Source of the DNA: Candidatus Sulfotelmatobacter sp.
Lineage (GTDB): Bacteria > Vulcanimicrobiota > Vulcanimicrobiia > Vulcanimicrobiales > Vulcanimicrobiaceae
Direction: 5' to 3'
DNA: 64,000 nt
Assembly (NCBI GenBank): GCA_035504415.1
Contig: DATJRY010000006.1
Span: 1 to 64,000 of the forward strand
The position numbers and the translations under genes are program-made. Each line of letters starts with the position of its first letter. Position 1 is the stretch's first letter. Shown here one piece after another: positions 1-9,002 of the stretch. A model generated the notes under the pieces. That model did no database searches. It was not told where the DNA came from and was given only the letters and a program-made list of their open reading frames with translations.

Positions 1-444
1 GTCGAGATTCAACAGAAGTACTACAACAAGTGGATCTCCGGTTCACTCGATTTGTTCGGCACCGACCATTCCGGTTCGGCGCAATGGGCGTATGCGTGGG
101 GGATCAAGGGCCGCGTCGACGAGGACAAGGCAAGCCACGCGGCCGATAGGGAGCATCTCAACGAACGCGCGCGCGAGCAATTCTATGCGGAGGTGCAAGC
201 GACCGTGGATCGCGTCAACGAGGTCAACGCGAGCAAGACGGCGTTCTACGTGCCGGACATGCGCTTCAATCGTCGGATCGGCGCGTTCGCAGGCAAACAC
301 TACGCTGCCGACGGTCGCGAACTGACGGCGGCCGAATGGGAGACGTATGCGCCCACCGTGCTGCCGAACGAGGCGGATGAAATCGCCCTCAAGGAATTCT
401 TCAAGCGTCCGGACTGGATCGCCCCGAAAGGCAAGAACGTATGA
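1..444 (+). CDS. boxB: Benzoyl-CoA 2,3-epoxidase subunit BoxB, C-terminal part
   Basis: This is the last 147 residues of an ORF that runs in from the left edge. BoxB is the di-iron oxygenase component that epoxidises benzoyl-CoA in the aerobic box pathway. The segment SLDLFGTDHSGSAQWAYAW, the later RFNRRIGAFAGKHY and the terminal WIAPKG resemble the conserved C-terminal region of BoxB as I remember it. The iron-ligand region lies outside the window and cannot be checked. The next gene, a crotonase, overlaps the stop by 4 bases (ATGA), which fits a box-type operon. Family assignment is from memory of conserved motifs. Confidence 0.72.
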   Translation, partial: VEIQQKYYNKWISGSLDLFGTDHSGSAQWAYAWGIKGRVDEDKASHAADREHLNERAREQFYAEVQATVDRVNEVNASKTAFYVPDMRFNRRIGAFAGKHYAADGRELTAAEWETYAPTVLPNEADEIALKEFFKRPDWIAPKGKNV

Positions 445-1295
445 CGACTACGAACGGTAAGGCTGAGATCACCGCGTTCGGACGCGAAGCGCGCGTCTTC
501 GACGGTAAACGCGTCGTCAACGCCTGGAAGGACGGCCATGTTGGGTTCATCGAGATGGATGACCCGCCGGCGAATACCTACACCCACGAGATGATGCGAC
601 AGCTCGACGACGCAATACTCGATGCGCGGTTCGACGATGCGATCGAAGTCATCGTCGTGACCGGTAAGGGCGAGAAGTTCTTTTCGGCCGGCGCGAATGT
701 AGCGATGCTCGGCGCAGTCAGTCCGCAGTTCAAATACAATTTCTGCTTACACGCTAACGAAACGCTCAATCGCCTGGAACAGACGCCCAAGCTCATCGTC
801 GCCGCGCTCAACGGGCACTGCGTCGGCGGGGGCATGGAAATCGCGATGGCGGCCGACATCCGCATCGCGCGCAAGGACGCAGGCAAGATCGGCTTGCCGG
901 AGGTTTCACTCGGCGTCCTGCCCGGAACCGGCGGTACCCAGCGCCTAGCGCGACTCGTCGGCAAAGCGCGCGCCATCGAGTTGATGACGCTGGGCAAGAC
1001 CTTCAGCTACGAACAGGCATTGGATTGGGGCATCGTCAGCGATATCTATGAAGGCTCGGCCGACGAGTTTCGGGCGCAGATCCTCGATTATGCGCGGCAG
1101 TTCTGCACCCCGAACAAAGCGCCGATGGCCGTGGGATTCATCAAACGCAGCGTGCAGACGGGCTGGGAGCTTCCGTTGCAGGACGCGCTCGCCCTCGAGC
1201 GCGAGCTGCAGGCTCAGCTCTTCAAGAGCGACGACGCGAAAGAGGGCATCGGCGCCTACACCGAAAAACGCGTCGCGCGCTTCAAGAACACATAG
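441..1295 (+). CDS. Enoyl-CoA hydratase/isomerase family protein (crotonase)
   Basis: A 284-residue crotonase-fold protein translationally coupled to boxB by ATGA. The oxyanion-hole region [11 protein letters not shown] and the segment [12 protein letters not shown], followed by [17 protein letters not shown], carry both glutamates expected of a hydratase (in GGGMEIA and in LPEVSLG). It probably acts on an acyl-CoA in aromatic or fatty acid breakdown. The position next to boxB raises the thought of BoxC, the dihydrodiol lyase, but BoxC is about twice as long, so I call it only a crotonase. Third-codon positions are less GC-rich than in genes after 10 kb. Confidence 0.85.
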   Translation: MTTTNGKAEITAFGREARVFDGKRVVNAWKDGHVGFIEMDDPPANTYTHEMMRQLDDAILDARFDDAIEVIVVTGKGEKFFSAGANVAMLGAVSPQFKYNFCLHANETLNRLEQTPKLIVAALNGHCVGGGMEIAMAADIRIARKDAGKIGLPEVSLGVLPGTGGTQRLARLVGKARAIELMTLGKTFSYEQALDWGIVSDIYEGSADEFRAQILDYARQFCTPNKAPMAVGFIKRSVQTGWELPLQDALALERELQAQLFKSDDAKEGIGAYTEKRVARFKNT

Positions 1296-1522
1296 TGCGC
1301 CGCTGGGAGACGCTGACGTCGTTGGCCGCGGTCATTCTGGCGAGCGTCTCGGGTTTTCCCGTTCCCGGACGGCTTTGGTACGCCGGATTCGCGATCGCAT
1401 TGATCGCCGTGGTCGGCGGCGCGCACGTGCATCGAACGCTCACCGGGCAGCGGCTAACGCCGAGCGGTCCTTCACCCGAGGAGCTTGCCCGCCGCATTCG
1501 CGAGCAGCGCAACCGGCGCTAA
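1295..1522 (+). CDS. Small membrane protein, unknown function
   Basis: A 75-residue protein starting at GTG, whose first base is the last base of the preceding stop codon, so it is probably co-translated with the crotonase. Residues about 5-24 and 28-44 are hydrophobic and look like two membrane segments, followed by a charged tail rich in Arg and Glu (ELARRIREQRNRR). No family is recognised. It converges with the DNA ligase gene and overlaps it by 4 bases. Confidence 0.5.
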   Translation: MRRWETLTSLAAVILASVSGFPVPGRLWYAGFAIALIAVVGGAHVHRTLTGQRLTPSGPSPEELARRIREQRNRR

Positions 1523-3192
1523 CCACCCCTCTCGCGCTCCAGCATCGCTTCGTAGACCGCGTCGACGTTGGCCAGCGTGTCGATCTCGTCGACGGGTTTG
1601 TCGTCACGAATCCGCACGATACGTGGAAAACGCAGCGCGTAGCCGCTCTGGTGCAGCGCGCTCCTTTGGACGATGTCGAACGCGACCTCCAGCACGATAC
1701 GAGGTTCGACCGCGAAGGCACGCCCGTACCCCGGTCCGTCGACGCGATGCTCGAGAAACCACGGCGTGAGCGTGGCGATCTCGGCATCCGTCAACCCGGA
1801 ATAGGCTTTGCCGATCGTGAGCAGTTCGTCGTTGCTCCCGCGCACCGCGAAGGTGTAATCGGAAAGCACTTTGGCGCGCTTACCGTGGCCCCACTCCACG
1901 CCTACCACCACCACGTCGAGCGTCGCCAGCTCGCGCTTGAGCTTGAGCCACCACTTACCGCGCCGGCCCGGCACGTAGGGCGAGTCCGCACGCTTGAACA
2001 CCGCACCCTCGTGACCGCGAAGGCGCGCAGCCTCGAAGCGCGCGTTGATCTCCTCGGCGCTTACCTCGAGTTCGAAGCGTTCGAAGGGCGCGAGAAGCAG
2101 ATGCGCGTTCGGCACGAGCGCTTCCGCCAACCGCGAGCGCCGTTCGTGCAACGGCCGGTCGAGGAGGAGTGCATCGCCGATCGTCATCGCGTCGAAGACC
2201 ACGTACTGCAACGGCACTTCTGCCAGCAGCCGCGCATCGATCTCCTTGCGCTGCAGCCGCGCCTGCAGCGTGCGAAACGGCAGCACTTTGCCGTCACGCG
2301 AGGCGATGATCTCGCCGTCGAGCATCATGCGCCGCGGCTGATCCCGAAGTGCCGCCGCGATCTCCGGATAGGAGCGCGTCACGTCGTTGAGGGTGCGGGA
2401 GAAGAGCGTGACGTGCGCGCCGTCAACGTGCGCCTGGGCTCGAATGCCGTCGTACTTGTCCTCAGCGAACCAGGCGTGACCCGCCAAATCCGTATAGTGC
2501 TCACCGTACGCCATCGCCGAGGCGAGCATGAAGCCGATTGGCGACCCGAGCCGCATGCGAAGGTCATCGAGCCTGCCGAGCCGGGCCGCAGCCGCGACGG
2601 CGCCCACGTCGCCGCTCACCATGGCCGCGCGCCGGATTCGCTCCTGCGTCTCGTCGAATGCGGCGGCGATCGCGTCGAGCACCAATCCCTCGCGCAAGCC
2701 GATCCGCAGATCGCCGGTCATGATCTTGATCACGTACGTGGCTTCGAGCGGGTCGCCACACGCGGCCAAGATGCGCTCGCACAAGTGAAGCCGCCGCTTT
2801 CCCGCCGCGCGTCCGGACGCGGCGGCGATCTCTTCGAAGATCGCGGCCAGCGAGGACGGCGTTAGCCGTTCGTCGTGAAAGAGCGCGAGATCGACGGATT
2901 CGCGCGCAAGCGGACCGAGCGCGTCACCGAGGTCACCGTGTTCGCGATAACCCGCACGCAGTTGGGCGGCGGTGACGCCCCAGACGTGCTCCGCCGCTTC
3001 GACGATCGTACGACCGCCGATCGAGAGCTGCTTCTGCTCGCGTGCGCCAAATGGGTTGCCGGTGAAAAAGCGCGTTGCGGGCGCCAGATCGACATCGTCG
3101 CGGCCGCGTAGATACGCCGCGAGGATGGCGACTTTCTCGAGCTTTCCGCTCGAGGCGGCAACGGCGGCGCAGGTGCGGGCGAAGGCGATCAT
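1519..3192 (-). CDS. ATP-dependent DNA ligase (LigB/DNA ligase I type)
   Basis: 557 residues. Residues 1-220 form the helical DNA-binding N-terminal domain typical of archaeal/eukaryotic ligase I relatives. The adenylation domain begins with EDKYDGIRAQ, making Lys246 the adenylated lysine; later motifs include MLDGEIIA, YVVFDAM, HEGAVFKR and KWWLKLKR, which matches the nucleotidyltransferase motif order. The C-terminal OB fold ends near residue 540. This ligase family often travels with a metallo-beta-lactamase exonuclease and a DEXH helicase; the exonuclease is present at 5964-6938 but no helicase is in this window. A role in DNA repair rather than replication is inferred. It is divergent from a Lrp-domain gene only 14 bases away. 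Confidence 0.92.
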   Translation of the reverse strand: MIAFARTCAAVAASSGKLEKVAILAAYLRGRDDVDLAPATRFFTGNPFGAREQKQLSIGGRTIVEAAEHVWGVTAAQLRAGYREHGDLGDALGPLARESVDLALFHDERLTPSSLAAIFEEIAAASGRAAGKRRLHLCERILAACGDPLEATYVIKIMTGDLRIGLREGLVLDAIAAAFDETQERIRRAAMVSGDVGAVAAAARLGRLDDLRMRLGSPIGFMLASAMAYGEHYTDLAGHAWFAEDKYDGIRAQAHVDGAHVTLFSRTLNDVTRSYPEIAAALRDQPRRMMLDGEIIASRDGKVLPFRTLQARLQRKEIDARLLAEVPLQYVVFDAMTIGDALLLDRPLHERRSRLAEALVPNAHLLLAPFERFELEVSAEEINARFEAARLRGHEGAVFKRADSPYVPGRRGKWWLKLKRELATLDVVVVGVEWGHGKRAKVLSDYTFAVRGSNDELLTIGKAYSGLTDAEIATLTPWFLEHRVDGPGYGRAFAVEPRIVLEVAFDIVQRSALHQSGYALRFPRIVRIRDDKPVDEIDTLANVDAVYEAMLERERGG

Positions 3193-3206
3193 GGAAGCTC
3201 TTTTCC

Positions 3207-3485
3207 ATGGTAACGGCCTTCATCCTGATGAACGTCTCCCGCACGCACCTCCGGTCGATTGCCGACGATCTGCTCGCGATCGACGGCATTGCCGAGGTCT
3301 ACTCGGTAGCCGGTCCATTCGACATCGTCGCGGTGGCTCGCGTGCGAGCGCACGACGATCTCAACGATCTGGTAACCGAGCACGTCGCGGCGCTCGAAGG
3401 GATCGAGAACACCGAGACGCTGATCGCGTTCAAGACGTTCGCCAAGAAAGATCTCGGGCTGCTTTGGGACATCGGTATCGACTAG
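3207..3485 (+). CDS. Stand-alone Lrp/AsnC ligand-binding domain protein
   Basis: A 92-residue protein that matches only the regulatory (RAM) domain of Lrp/AsnC regulators and has no helix-turn-helix. The segment EVYSVAGPFDIVAVARV with the following ENTETLIAFKTF is typical of this alpha-beta domain, which oligomerises and binds amino acids. ATG at 3207 is chosen because it begins exactly at the domain. Stand-alone copies are common in bacteria and archaea; their targets are often unknown. The next gene overlaps its 3' end by 22 bases. Confidence 0.8.
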   Translation: MVTAFILMNVSRTHLRSIADDLLAIDGIAEVYSVAGPFDIVAVARVRAHDDLNDLVTEHVAALEGIENTETLIAFKTFAKKDLGLLWDIGID

Positions 3486-4249
3486 CGGTCATTGCGCTCC
3501 TGGTCGTCTCAGCCGCTACGAATGCGCGCGCGCAGTCGAACGGCGAGGACCTCAGCACGGCAGCTGCGCACTTTAAATCGGCAATCGCGCGTATGAACGC
3601 ACTACCGGTTCCGCCGGCGCTGCATTATCAGGTACGGATTGCTACTACCGGCGGCACGGTAAGCGCTACCGCCATGAAAGTCGTGTTCTTTCCGGGCGCC
3701 GGCCTACGTACAGACGCCTCGTACGAAGCCGACCTCAGCTTGACGTCGACAAGCGCGCCGTCGCCGATCTTGAACCCAACCTGGGGGTCGGCGTTTGGCT
3801 GGATGGAGCATCGCAGCATGCTCGTGCATGCCGCACGCTCGCCCGCGCCGTCGTCGGCGGCGGTCGACGTGCGGTTGCCCACGATCGTCGTCGTCGCCGC
3901 TGCGCCGGCTGCGATCTACCGCGTCGTGCACGAGCAAGACGAGGCCTGTCCCAACGGCGAGCCCGGCTGGCGGCAGCAGGTCATTGCGGTACGCGATGCT
4001 GATTCGCATCCGCTCGTCGCGACGGTCATCAACCAGCGAACCGGACTCTTCTGTGCGCTCGACTATCAGGAATCGGTGGAAGGCAGCGGCGCGGTCGCGG
4101 CGCAAGGCTCTGCTGAACTACGTTTTGCGACGACGGGGCCGTACTACCTCATGACCGGCGCGCATTTCAGTATGCACGCGGAAAGCGAGCGCGGACCGGC
4201 GAGCATGTCGGCCGAGATTTCGCTCAGCGATTTCGAACCGTTACGGTAG
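3464..4249 (+). CDS. Secreted protein of unknown function
   Basis: There is no ATG near the N-terminus. A TTG at 3464 gives MGHRYRLAVIALLVVSAATN followed by ARAQ, a convincing signal peptide with cleavage after ARA, so I choose it; the mature protein is about 237 residues. The mature part looks beta-rich, with alternating hydrophobic residues and no recognised catalytic motif. It overlaps the Lrp-domain gene by 22 bases and converges with the serine hydrolase gene, overlapping 9 bases. No function is proposed. Confidence 0.6.
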   Translation: MGHRYRLAVIALLVVSAATNARAQSNGEDLSTAAAHFKSAIARMNALPVPPALHYQVRIATTGGTVSATAMKVVFFPGAGLRTDASYEADLSLTSTSAPSPILNPTWGSAFGWMEHRSMLVHAARSPAPSSAAVDVRLPTIVVVAAAPAAIYRVVHEQDEACPNGEPGWRQQVIAVRDADSHPLVATVINQRTGLFCALDYQESVEGSGAVAAQGSAELRFATTGPYYLMTGAHFSMHAESERGPASMSAEISLSDFEPLR

Positions 4250-5986
4250 TTCGATGCGGTACAGATCCGCGCCGTCCAGCCACAGCCGCTGCATCTTGCC
4301 CTCGAAGAGCGTGTCGAAGCGCACCGTGGAATCGCCAAGGGTATAGGTTCCGTTGGCGTTTGTGCGCAGGGGATTGAGGCCGTCCGTGGTCAGTTTGCCC
4401 TTGACGATGACGACGCGAATGACGACCGGCGAGCCGAAGATCGAGTTTTCGTAGCGGCCGACGAGTCGATCCCACGCGGCGGGATGCGCGAACGTGGTAG
4501 GACCGGCGTGCTTGCCGTTGACGTAGAACGCGCTCCCGTTGGTGAAGCCGTCGACGGCCTTGGCCTTATTGCGCTCGAATGCGACGTAGAAGATCGTAAA
4601 GCGCGGATCGTCGGTCCAAAAAATGTCCCGATCCGCGGCGACGAGTTGATAACTCTTCGCGCCGTCGTGCAGCGCGAGCGTGCCGTTATCGTTAGCGACG
4701 ACGACGCCGGTACCGCTCGCGCTGCGATAGGTGCCCACGTAGTCGCTCGCGGCGATTTTCGGCGGAGCGATCGGCGGTCCGGAGGGCGGCGGCGGCAACG
4801 GCTGTCCCAGACTCTGTGCGCGCAGCACCGCCATCGCATACTTCACGATCGCGCATGGGTGCAGCGGCGCTTCGACCAGATTCGATAGGCCGATCGCACC
4901 GAAACCGCGGGTGAGATTGGCTTGAAAGCAGGCGGTGTATCCCGAGACGCCGCCGGTGTGACCGACGAGATGATCCCCGCCGGTGTGGAAAACGGAGAGG
5001 CCGTAGCCGTATTCGTGATAAAACGCGGGCCACTCCGCTAATTCCACATGCTTCGCTACGTCAGGCGCGCCATCGTTGAAATGGTCGGCGCTGGTCATTG
5101 CCGCGAAGGTCGCGGGTTTGAGCAGCTGCGCGCCGTTTGCGGCCTTCCCACCGTTCAAATAGAAGCGGATGTATGCTGCCATATCCCCGGGCGTCGAGAT
5201 CACGGAGCCCGCCGGATCGACGAAGTCGGTGAAGGGCGACGGTATCAGCACGGGATGCGGCGGTGCGGCGACGTAGTCGGCATCGCGGAATTGATAGCCG
5301 GTCGCGGTGGGAGCCGAGAGCGTGCGATCGTTGAATACCGCAAAGCTATCGCTCATGCCGAGCGGCGCAAAGACGTGATTTTCGATGTTGGTTTGCCAGC
5401 TGTCGCGCGAGACCGCAGCCACGATCGCTCCGACGGTGCCGAAGCCGTCATTCGAATATGACCACGCGGTGCCGGGCGGAAAGAGCGTGTGCGCGTTGCG
5501 CAGCGCCGCGATCGCGAAGCCGTATTGCTGGAAGGTGTAGTCGTCGGGCACGCCTGCGGTGTGCGAGAGGAGCTGGTGAACCAGAATCGGCGCACCCTTC
5601 GAGTGGATCGACCACGACGGTAAATACTGCTGCACCCGCGCGTTCAGATCGATGAGGCCTTTGTCGTGCAACTGCAGCAGCGCAACCGTCGTCATCGATT
5701 TCGAAATCGAACCAATCGGAAAACGCGTGTCAGGGCCGACCGGCGTTTTGCTCGCAACGTCCGCCATGCCTACGGTAATGATCGCCAGCGTGTGGGTGCG
5801 GTCGGTAATCGCGACCGACATCCCCGGCGCGCCCTGATCCTTCAGCGCTTGCGGAGCGTAGGCGCGAATCGCGGCGATCGCATCGTCGAGCGTCGGTGCC
5901 GTCGACGATGTCTGCGCCGGCGCAGGCGCGATTTGCGCGGCGAATCCGAGGGCCAGAAGAAGGCTAAAAAAGCGAGAGTTGCGCAT
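4241..5986 (-). CDS. Secreted serine hydrolase, beta-lactamase class C/AmpH family
   Basis: 581 residues beginning with a signal peptide (about residues 1-24, cut near APAQ). The penicillin-binding/beta-lactamase fold shows the nucleophile motif SISK (Ser93-Lys96), YSNDG as the YxN motif and a later HTGG in place of KTG. The region after about residue 400 is an extra beta-rich C-terminal domain of the kind found in esterase and D-aminopeptidase relatives. The substrate could be a peptide, an ester or a beta-lactam and cannot be told from sequence. The start codon at 5986 lies inside the 3' end of the upstream exonuclease gene (23-base overlap), suggesting co-transcription. Confidence 0.88.
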   Translation of the reverse strand: MRNSRFFSLLLALGFAAQIAPAPAQTSSTAPTLDDAIAAIRAYAPQALKDQGAPGMSVAITDRTHTLAIITVGMADVASKTPVGPDTRFPIGSISKSMTTVALLQLHDKGLIDLNARVQQYLPSWSIHSKGAPILVHQLLSHTAGVPDDYTFQQYGFAIAALRNAHTLFPPGTAWSYSNDGFGTVGAIVAAVSRDSWQTNIENHVFAPLGMSDSFAVFNDRTLSAPTATGYQFRDADYVAAPPHPVLIPSPFTDFVDPAGSVISTPGDMAAYIRFYLNGGKAANGAQLLKPATFAAMTSADHFNDGAPDVAKHVELAEWPAFYHEYGYGLSVFHTGGDHLVGHTGGVSGYTACFQANLTRGFGAIGLSNLVEAPLHPCAIVKYAMAVLRAQSLGQPLPPPPSGPPIAPPKIAASDYVGTYRSASGTGVVVANDNGTLALHDGAKSYQLVAADRDIFWTDDPRFTIFYVAFERNKAKAVDGFTNGSAFYVNGKHAGPTTFAHPAAWDRLVGRYENSIFGSPVVIRVVIVKGKLTTDGLNPLRTNANGTYTLGDSTVRFDTLFEGKMQRLWLDGADLYRIELP

Positions 5987-6938
5987 GGTCCTCCATATAC
6001 TCGGCGTCGACGCCGAGTGCACGCAGCCGGTAGACGAAATCGCGGCAACCGTGGTTGAGGAGCACTTTGCGCGGTTGCGCCCGTTCGACGTATTGCAACA
6101 GCGCGGGATAATCGGCGTGATCGGAGAGCGCGAAGCCGCGCTCCGTTCCATAACGGAGGAGCGCGCCGCGATCGAGCGACCAGCCGGTCAGCACGGCCGT
6201 GCGTACCGGTGTCTTGCGCAGCGCCTTGGGTAACGCCTTTCCACCGGGCGGCCAAATCAGCACGCTGCGCCTATCGAAGGTCGCTGCGTCGTAGCGCGTG
6301 TACGGAGGCAGCGGCACCTCACACGCAGCGTAGACCTGTGCCAAGGTATAGACCGCGTCGTGCACCGTTAGCGGCAACCCGGCACCGCCGAGAATCGCCA
6401 TCGCCTCTTGTGCCTTGCCGAGCGAATAGGCGAAGAACACCGGTACCGCGTCGCCGTCGAGTGTCTCGCGCGCGAAAGCGATCATCTGCGCCGCGACCTC
6501 GTCGTGCGGCGGGAAAACATACTGCGGTCGCCCGTAGGTGCACTCCATCAAGACGACATCGCAGCGTTTGACTTCCGGGGGTTCGACCGTCAGCGAGGTG
6601 CGCAACTTGAAGTCGCCGGTATAGACGAAGCGTCCGCTTTCGCCCTCGATCATCAGTTGCGCGCTGCCGAGGATGTGGCCGGCCGAGAAGAGGCTCAGCC
6701 GATAATCACGCTCTTCCCAGGGCTCGTTAAAGGCATGCTCTTCAAATGCGACCGCCGCGTGCCGCGCAAACCGGGCGCGGCAAATGCGTGCGGTGTTGGG
6801 AGTCGCGACCAGCGTCCGGTGTTCGCGCGCATGATCGCTATGGCCGTGCGATACGTAGCAGCGCTGCTGCGAGCGCAGGCTGTCGATCCACAGGTCGAGC
6901 GCTTCGACGTAGAGGGACTTCTGAGAGCGAGAGAACAC
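5964..6938 (-). CDS. Ligase-associated DNA exonuclease (metallo-beta-lactamase fold)
   Basis: 324 residues of the metallo-beta-lactamase/beta-CASP type, with the metal site SHGHSDHA (His31, His33, Asp35, His36), a later [14 protein letters not shown] and the terminal histidine in LNHGCRDF. It matches the exonuclease found with bacterial ATP-dependent DNA ligases, and the partner ligase lies 2.8 kb away at 1519-3192. The GTG start at 6938 follows a good GGGAGG ribosome site. A perfect CGAAC-N4-GTTCG palindrome sits just upstream, so LexA control is likely. Role in DNA end processing is inferred from the family. Confidence 0.88.
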   Translation of the reverse strand: MFSRSQKSLYVEALDLWIDSLRSQQRCYVSHGHSDHAREHRTLVATPNTARICRARFARHAAVAFEEHAFNEPWEERDYRLSLFSAGHILGSAQLMIEGESGRFVYTGDFKLRTSLTVEPPEVKRCDVVLMECTYGRPQYVFPPHDEVAAQMIAFARETLDGDAVPVFFAYSLGKAQEAMAILGGAGLPLTVHDAVYTLAQVYAACEVPLPPYTRYDAATFDRRSVLIWPPGGKALPKALRKTPVRTAVLTGWSLDRGALLRYGTERGFALSDHADYPALLQYVERAQPRKVLLNHGCRDFVYRLRALGVDAEYMEDHAQLSLF

Positions 6939-6942
6939 CTCC

Positions 6943-6956
6943 CGAACATTCGTTCG
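6943..6956 (-). promoter_or_regulatory. Candidate LexA (SOS) box of CGAAC-N4-GTTCG type
   Basis: The 14-base palindrome CGAACATTCGTTCG has perfect half-sites CGAAC and GTTCG with a 4-base centre. This is the consensus of the Firmicute/Actinobacterial LexA operator. It lies 5 bases upstream of the exonuclease start, overlapping the edge of its ribosome site, so a bound repressor would block transcription or its start. The gene on the other side, cysK, starts 65 bases away and is not an expected SOS gene. Confidence 0.65.
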
Positions 6957-7020
6957 GCGTGGCGGGATTCACTCCAGCCGCGCAACAGTATGCCGATGGG
7001 ATGGGGTTAAAGAAGAAACT

Positions 7021-7986
7021 ATGGCACGCATCTATGAGAACCTGGCCGACACGTTCGGCAATACGCCCCTCGTCAAGATCCCGCGGCTCAACAAGGGGCT
7101 CGGCGGCACGGTGCTGGTTAAAATGGAGTCGTTCAATCCCGCCGGATCCGTCAAGGACCGCATCGGCGTCTCGATGATCGAGGCGGCCGAGCGTGACGGG
7201 CGCCTGCTTCCCGGGATGAAGATCCTGGAGCCGACCAGCGGCAACACCGGGATCGCCCTCGCCTTCGTGGCGGCTGCTAAGGGATATCAGTGCATTCTGG
7301 TGATGCCCGACACGATGACGATCGAGCGGCGCAGTCTGTTGAAAGCGTATGGCGCGCAGGTCATTCTGACGCCGGGTGCTGACGGCATGAAGGGTGCGAT
7401 TGCGAAGGCGTTGGAGATTTATACGGCTGAGCCGAACAAATATTTCATGCCGCAGCAATTCGAGAATCCGGCCAACCCCGAGATTCATCGCCGCACGACC
7501 GCCGAAGAAATTTGGCGCGACACCGACGGCGCCGTCGATATCTTCATCGCAATGGTCGGCACCGGCGGCACGATCACCGGCGTCGGCGAAGTACTCAAGC
7601 AACGCAAGGCCGGCGTCAAAGTCATTGCCGGCGAACCGGATGCTTCGCCGGTGCTTACGGGGGGTGCCCCCGGGCCGCACAAAATCCAAGGCACCGGCAC
7701 CGGATTCATTCCCAAAGTGCTCGACACTCACGTATACGACGAGGTGATCCGGGTGACCGATGCGGATGCGATCGCCACCGCACGACGCCTCGCACGCGAG
7801 GAAGGCATGCTTGTCGGCATCTCTGCCGGTGCGAACGTGTGGGCGGCGCTACAAGTCGCGGCGCGTCCCGAGTCGGCCGGCAAAACGATCGTCACGATCG
7901 GCTGCGACACCGGCGAGCGCTACCTGAGCAATCCGGTGTTCGCCGATCAAGAAGCGGTGGTGGTCGAACCCGCGCTCGTTATTTGA
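7021..7986 (+). CDS. cysK: Cysteine synthase A (O-acetylserine sulfhydrylase)
   Basis: 321 residues, the usual length. The enzyme makes cysteine from O-acetylserine and sulfide using pyridoxal phosphate. The PLP lysine is Lys45 in [11 protein letters not shown]; the substrate loop TSGNTGIA, the phosphate-binding GTGGTITG and the C-terminal [10 protein letters not shown] are all present. The asparaginase gene starts at its last base (TGATG), so the two are co-translated. Cytosolic enzyme of sulfur assimilation. Confidence 0.95.
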   Translation: MARIYENLADTFGNTPLVKIPRLNKGLGGTVLVKMESFNPAGSVKDRIGVSMIEAAERDGRLLPGMKILEPTSGNTGIALAFVAAAKGYQCILVMPDTMTIERRSLLKAYGAQVILTPGADGMKGAIAKALEIYTAEPNKYFMPQQFENPANPEIHRRTTAEEIWRDTDGAVDIFIAMVGTGGTITGVGEVLKQRKAGVKVIAGEPDASPVLTGGAPGPHKIQGTGTGFIPKVLDTHVYDEVIRVTDADAIATARRLAREEGMLVGISAGANVWAALQVAARPESAGKTIVTIGCDTGERYLSNPVFADQEAVVVEPALVI

Positions 7987-8993
7987 TGCACGTTGAGGTC
8001 ACGCGCGGCGACCTGGTAGAGTCCGTCCACCACGTCGCCGCCTGCGCGGCAACCGCGCGCGGTGACGTGATCCTACAGGCCGGCGATATCGAATCGCCGG
8101 TCTTTCTGCGTTCAACCGCCAAGCCGTTCATCGCTGCGGCGGCAATCGAGGCCGGCGTCCGCGAGGCGTTCGATCTCGATATGCGCGAGATTGCCGTCAT
8201 GAGCGCCTCGCACGTCGGCGAGCCGTTTCACATCGCGGCGGTGCGTTCGCTCTTGCAAAAGATTGGGCTCGACGAATCGGCCTTGCAATGCGGCGCGCAT
8301 TTGCCGTACGACGAAGCGGCTGCACATGACATGCTCCGTCACGGTAAAGCGCCGACCGCGATCGACAATAACTGTTCGGGCAAGCACGCCGGTATTCTCG
8401 CGCTCTGTCGCGCCTTGGGCGGCGATGTGGCGACGTACATGGACGTGGACAATCCGGCGCAGCGGCATATCCTGGCATTTTGTGCGCGTCTTTCCGACGA
8501 CGACCCGGCAACGTGGCCGCTTGGCATCGACGGCTGCGGGATTCCGGTCTACGCTACCGGACTGCGGAGAGCGGCGATGGCCTTTGCGCGCTTTGGATCG
8601 CTGACCGAACTTTCGCCGCGAGACGCGCAAGCGTTGCTCGTCGTACGCGACGCGATGGTGTCGCATCCCGAATACGTTTCCGGGACGGGACAGTTCGACA
8701 CGCGGGTGATGAGCGCCGGTGCAGGAGCGCTCGCGTGTAAATCGGGTGCCGAGGGCGTCCATGGCCTGACGCTGATCCCCCAGGGCATCGGCACGGCGCT
8801 CAAAGTCCTCGACGGAACCCCCCGTGCGCGCGGACCGGCGGTGTTGGCGATGTTGCGCGCTCTAGGTAGTCCGGCCGCCCATGCGACCGCCCTAGCCGCC
8901 TTCATCGAGCCGATCGTGTATAATCGGGCAGGGCATGCCGTCGGAGCGATCCGCGCAGTCTCTGACTTCGCCGTCGAACAAGCGAGTACGTAA
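7986..8993 (+). CDS. L-asparaginase II (Rhizobium-type, PF06089 family)
   Basis: 335 residues. The family hydrolyses asparagine and is unrelated to the E. coli enzymes. Hallmarks seen are RSTAKPF near residue 42, MSASHVGEP, NNCSGKHAG and GIDGCGIP, which hold the nucleophilic serine-lysine pairs and cysteine/zinc-type residues described for the family. ATG overlaps the cysK stop by one base. It ends 9 bases before metH, so cysK, the asparaginase gene and metH may form one amino-acid operon. Confidence 0.85.
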   Translation: MHVEVTRGDLVESVHHVAACAATARGDVILQAGDIESPVFLRSTAKPFIAAAAIEAGVREAFDLDMREIAVMSASHVGEPFHIAAVRSLLQKIGLDESALQCGAHLPYDEAAAHDMLRHGKAPTAIDNNCSGKHAGILALCRALGGDVATYMDVDNPAQRHILAFCARLSDDDPATWPLGIDGCGIPVYATGLRRAAMAFARFGSLTELSPRDAQALLVVRDAMVSHPEYVSGTGQFDTRVMSAGAGALACKSGAEGVHGLTLIPQGIGTALKVLDGTPRARGPAVLAMLRALGSPAAHATALAAFIEPIVYNRAGHAVGAIRAVSDFAVEQAST

Positions 8994-9002
8994 GCACTAA
9001 AA

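Noticed and set aside
441-1295. BoxC (benzoyl-CoA-dihydrodiol lyase) next to boxB
   Set aside because: The protein is 284 residues, about half the length of BoxC, and looks like a plain crotonase.
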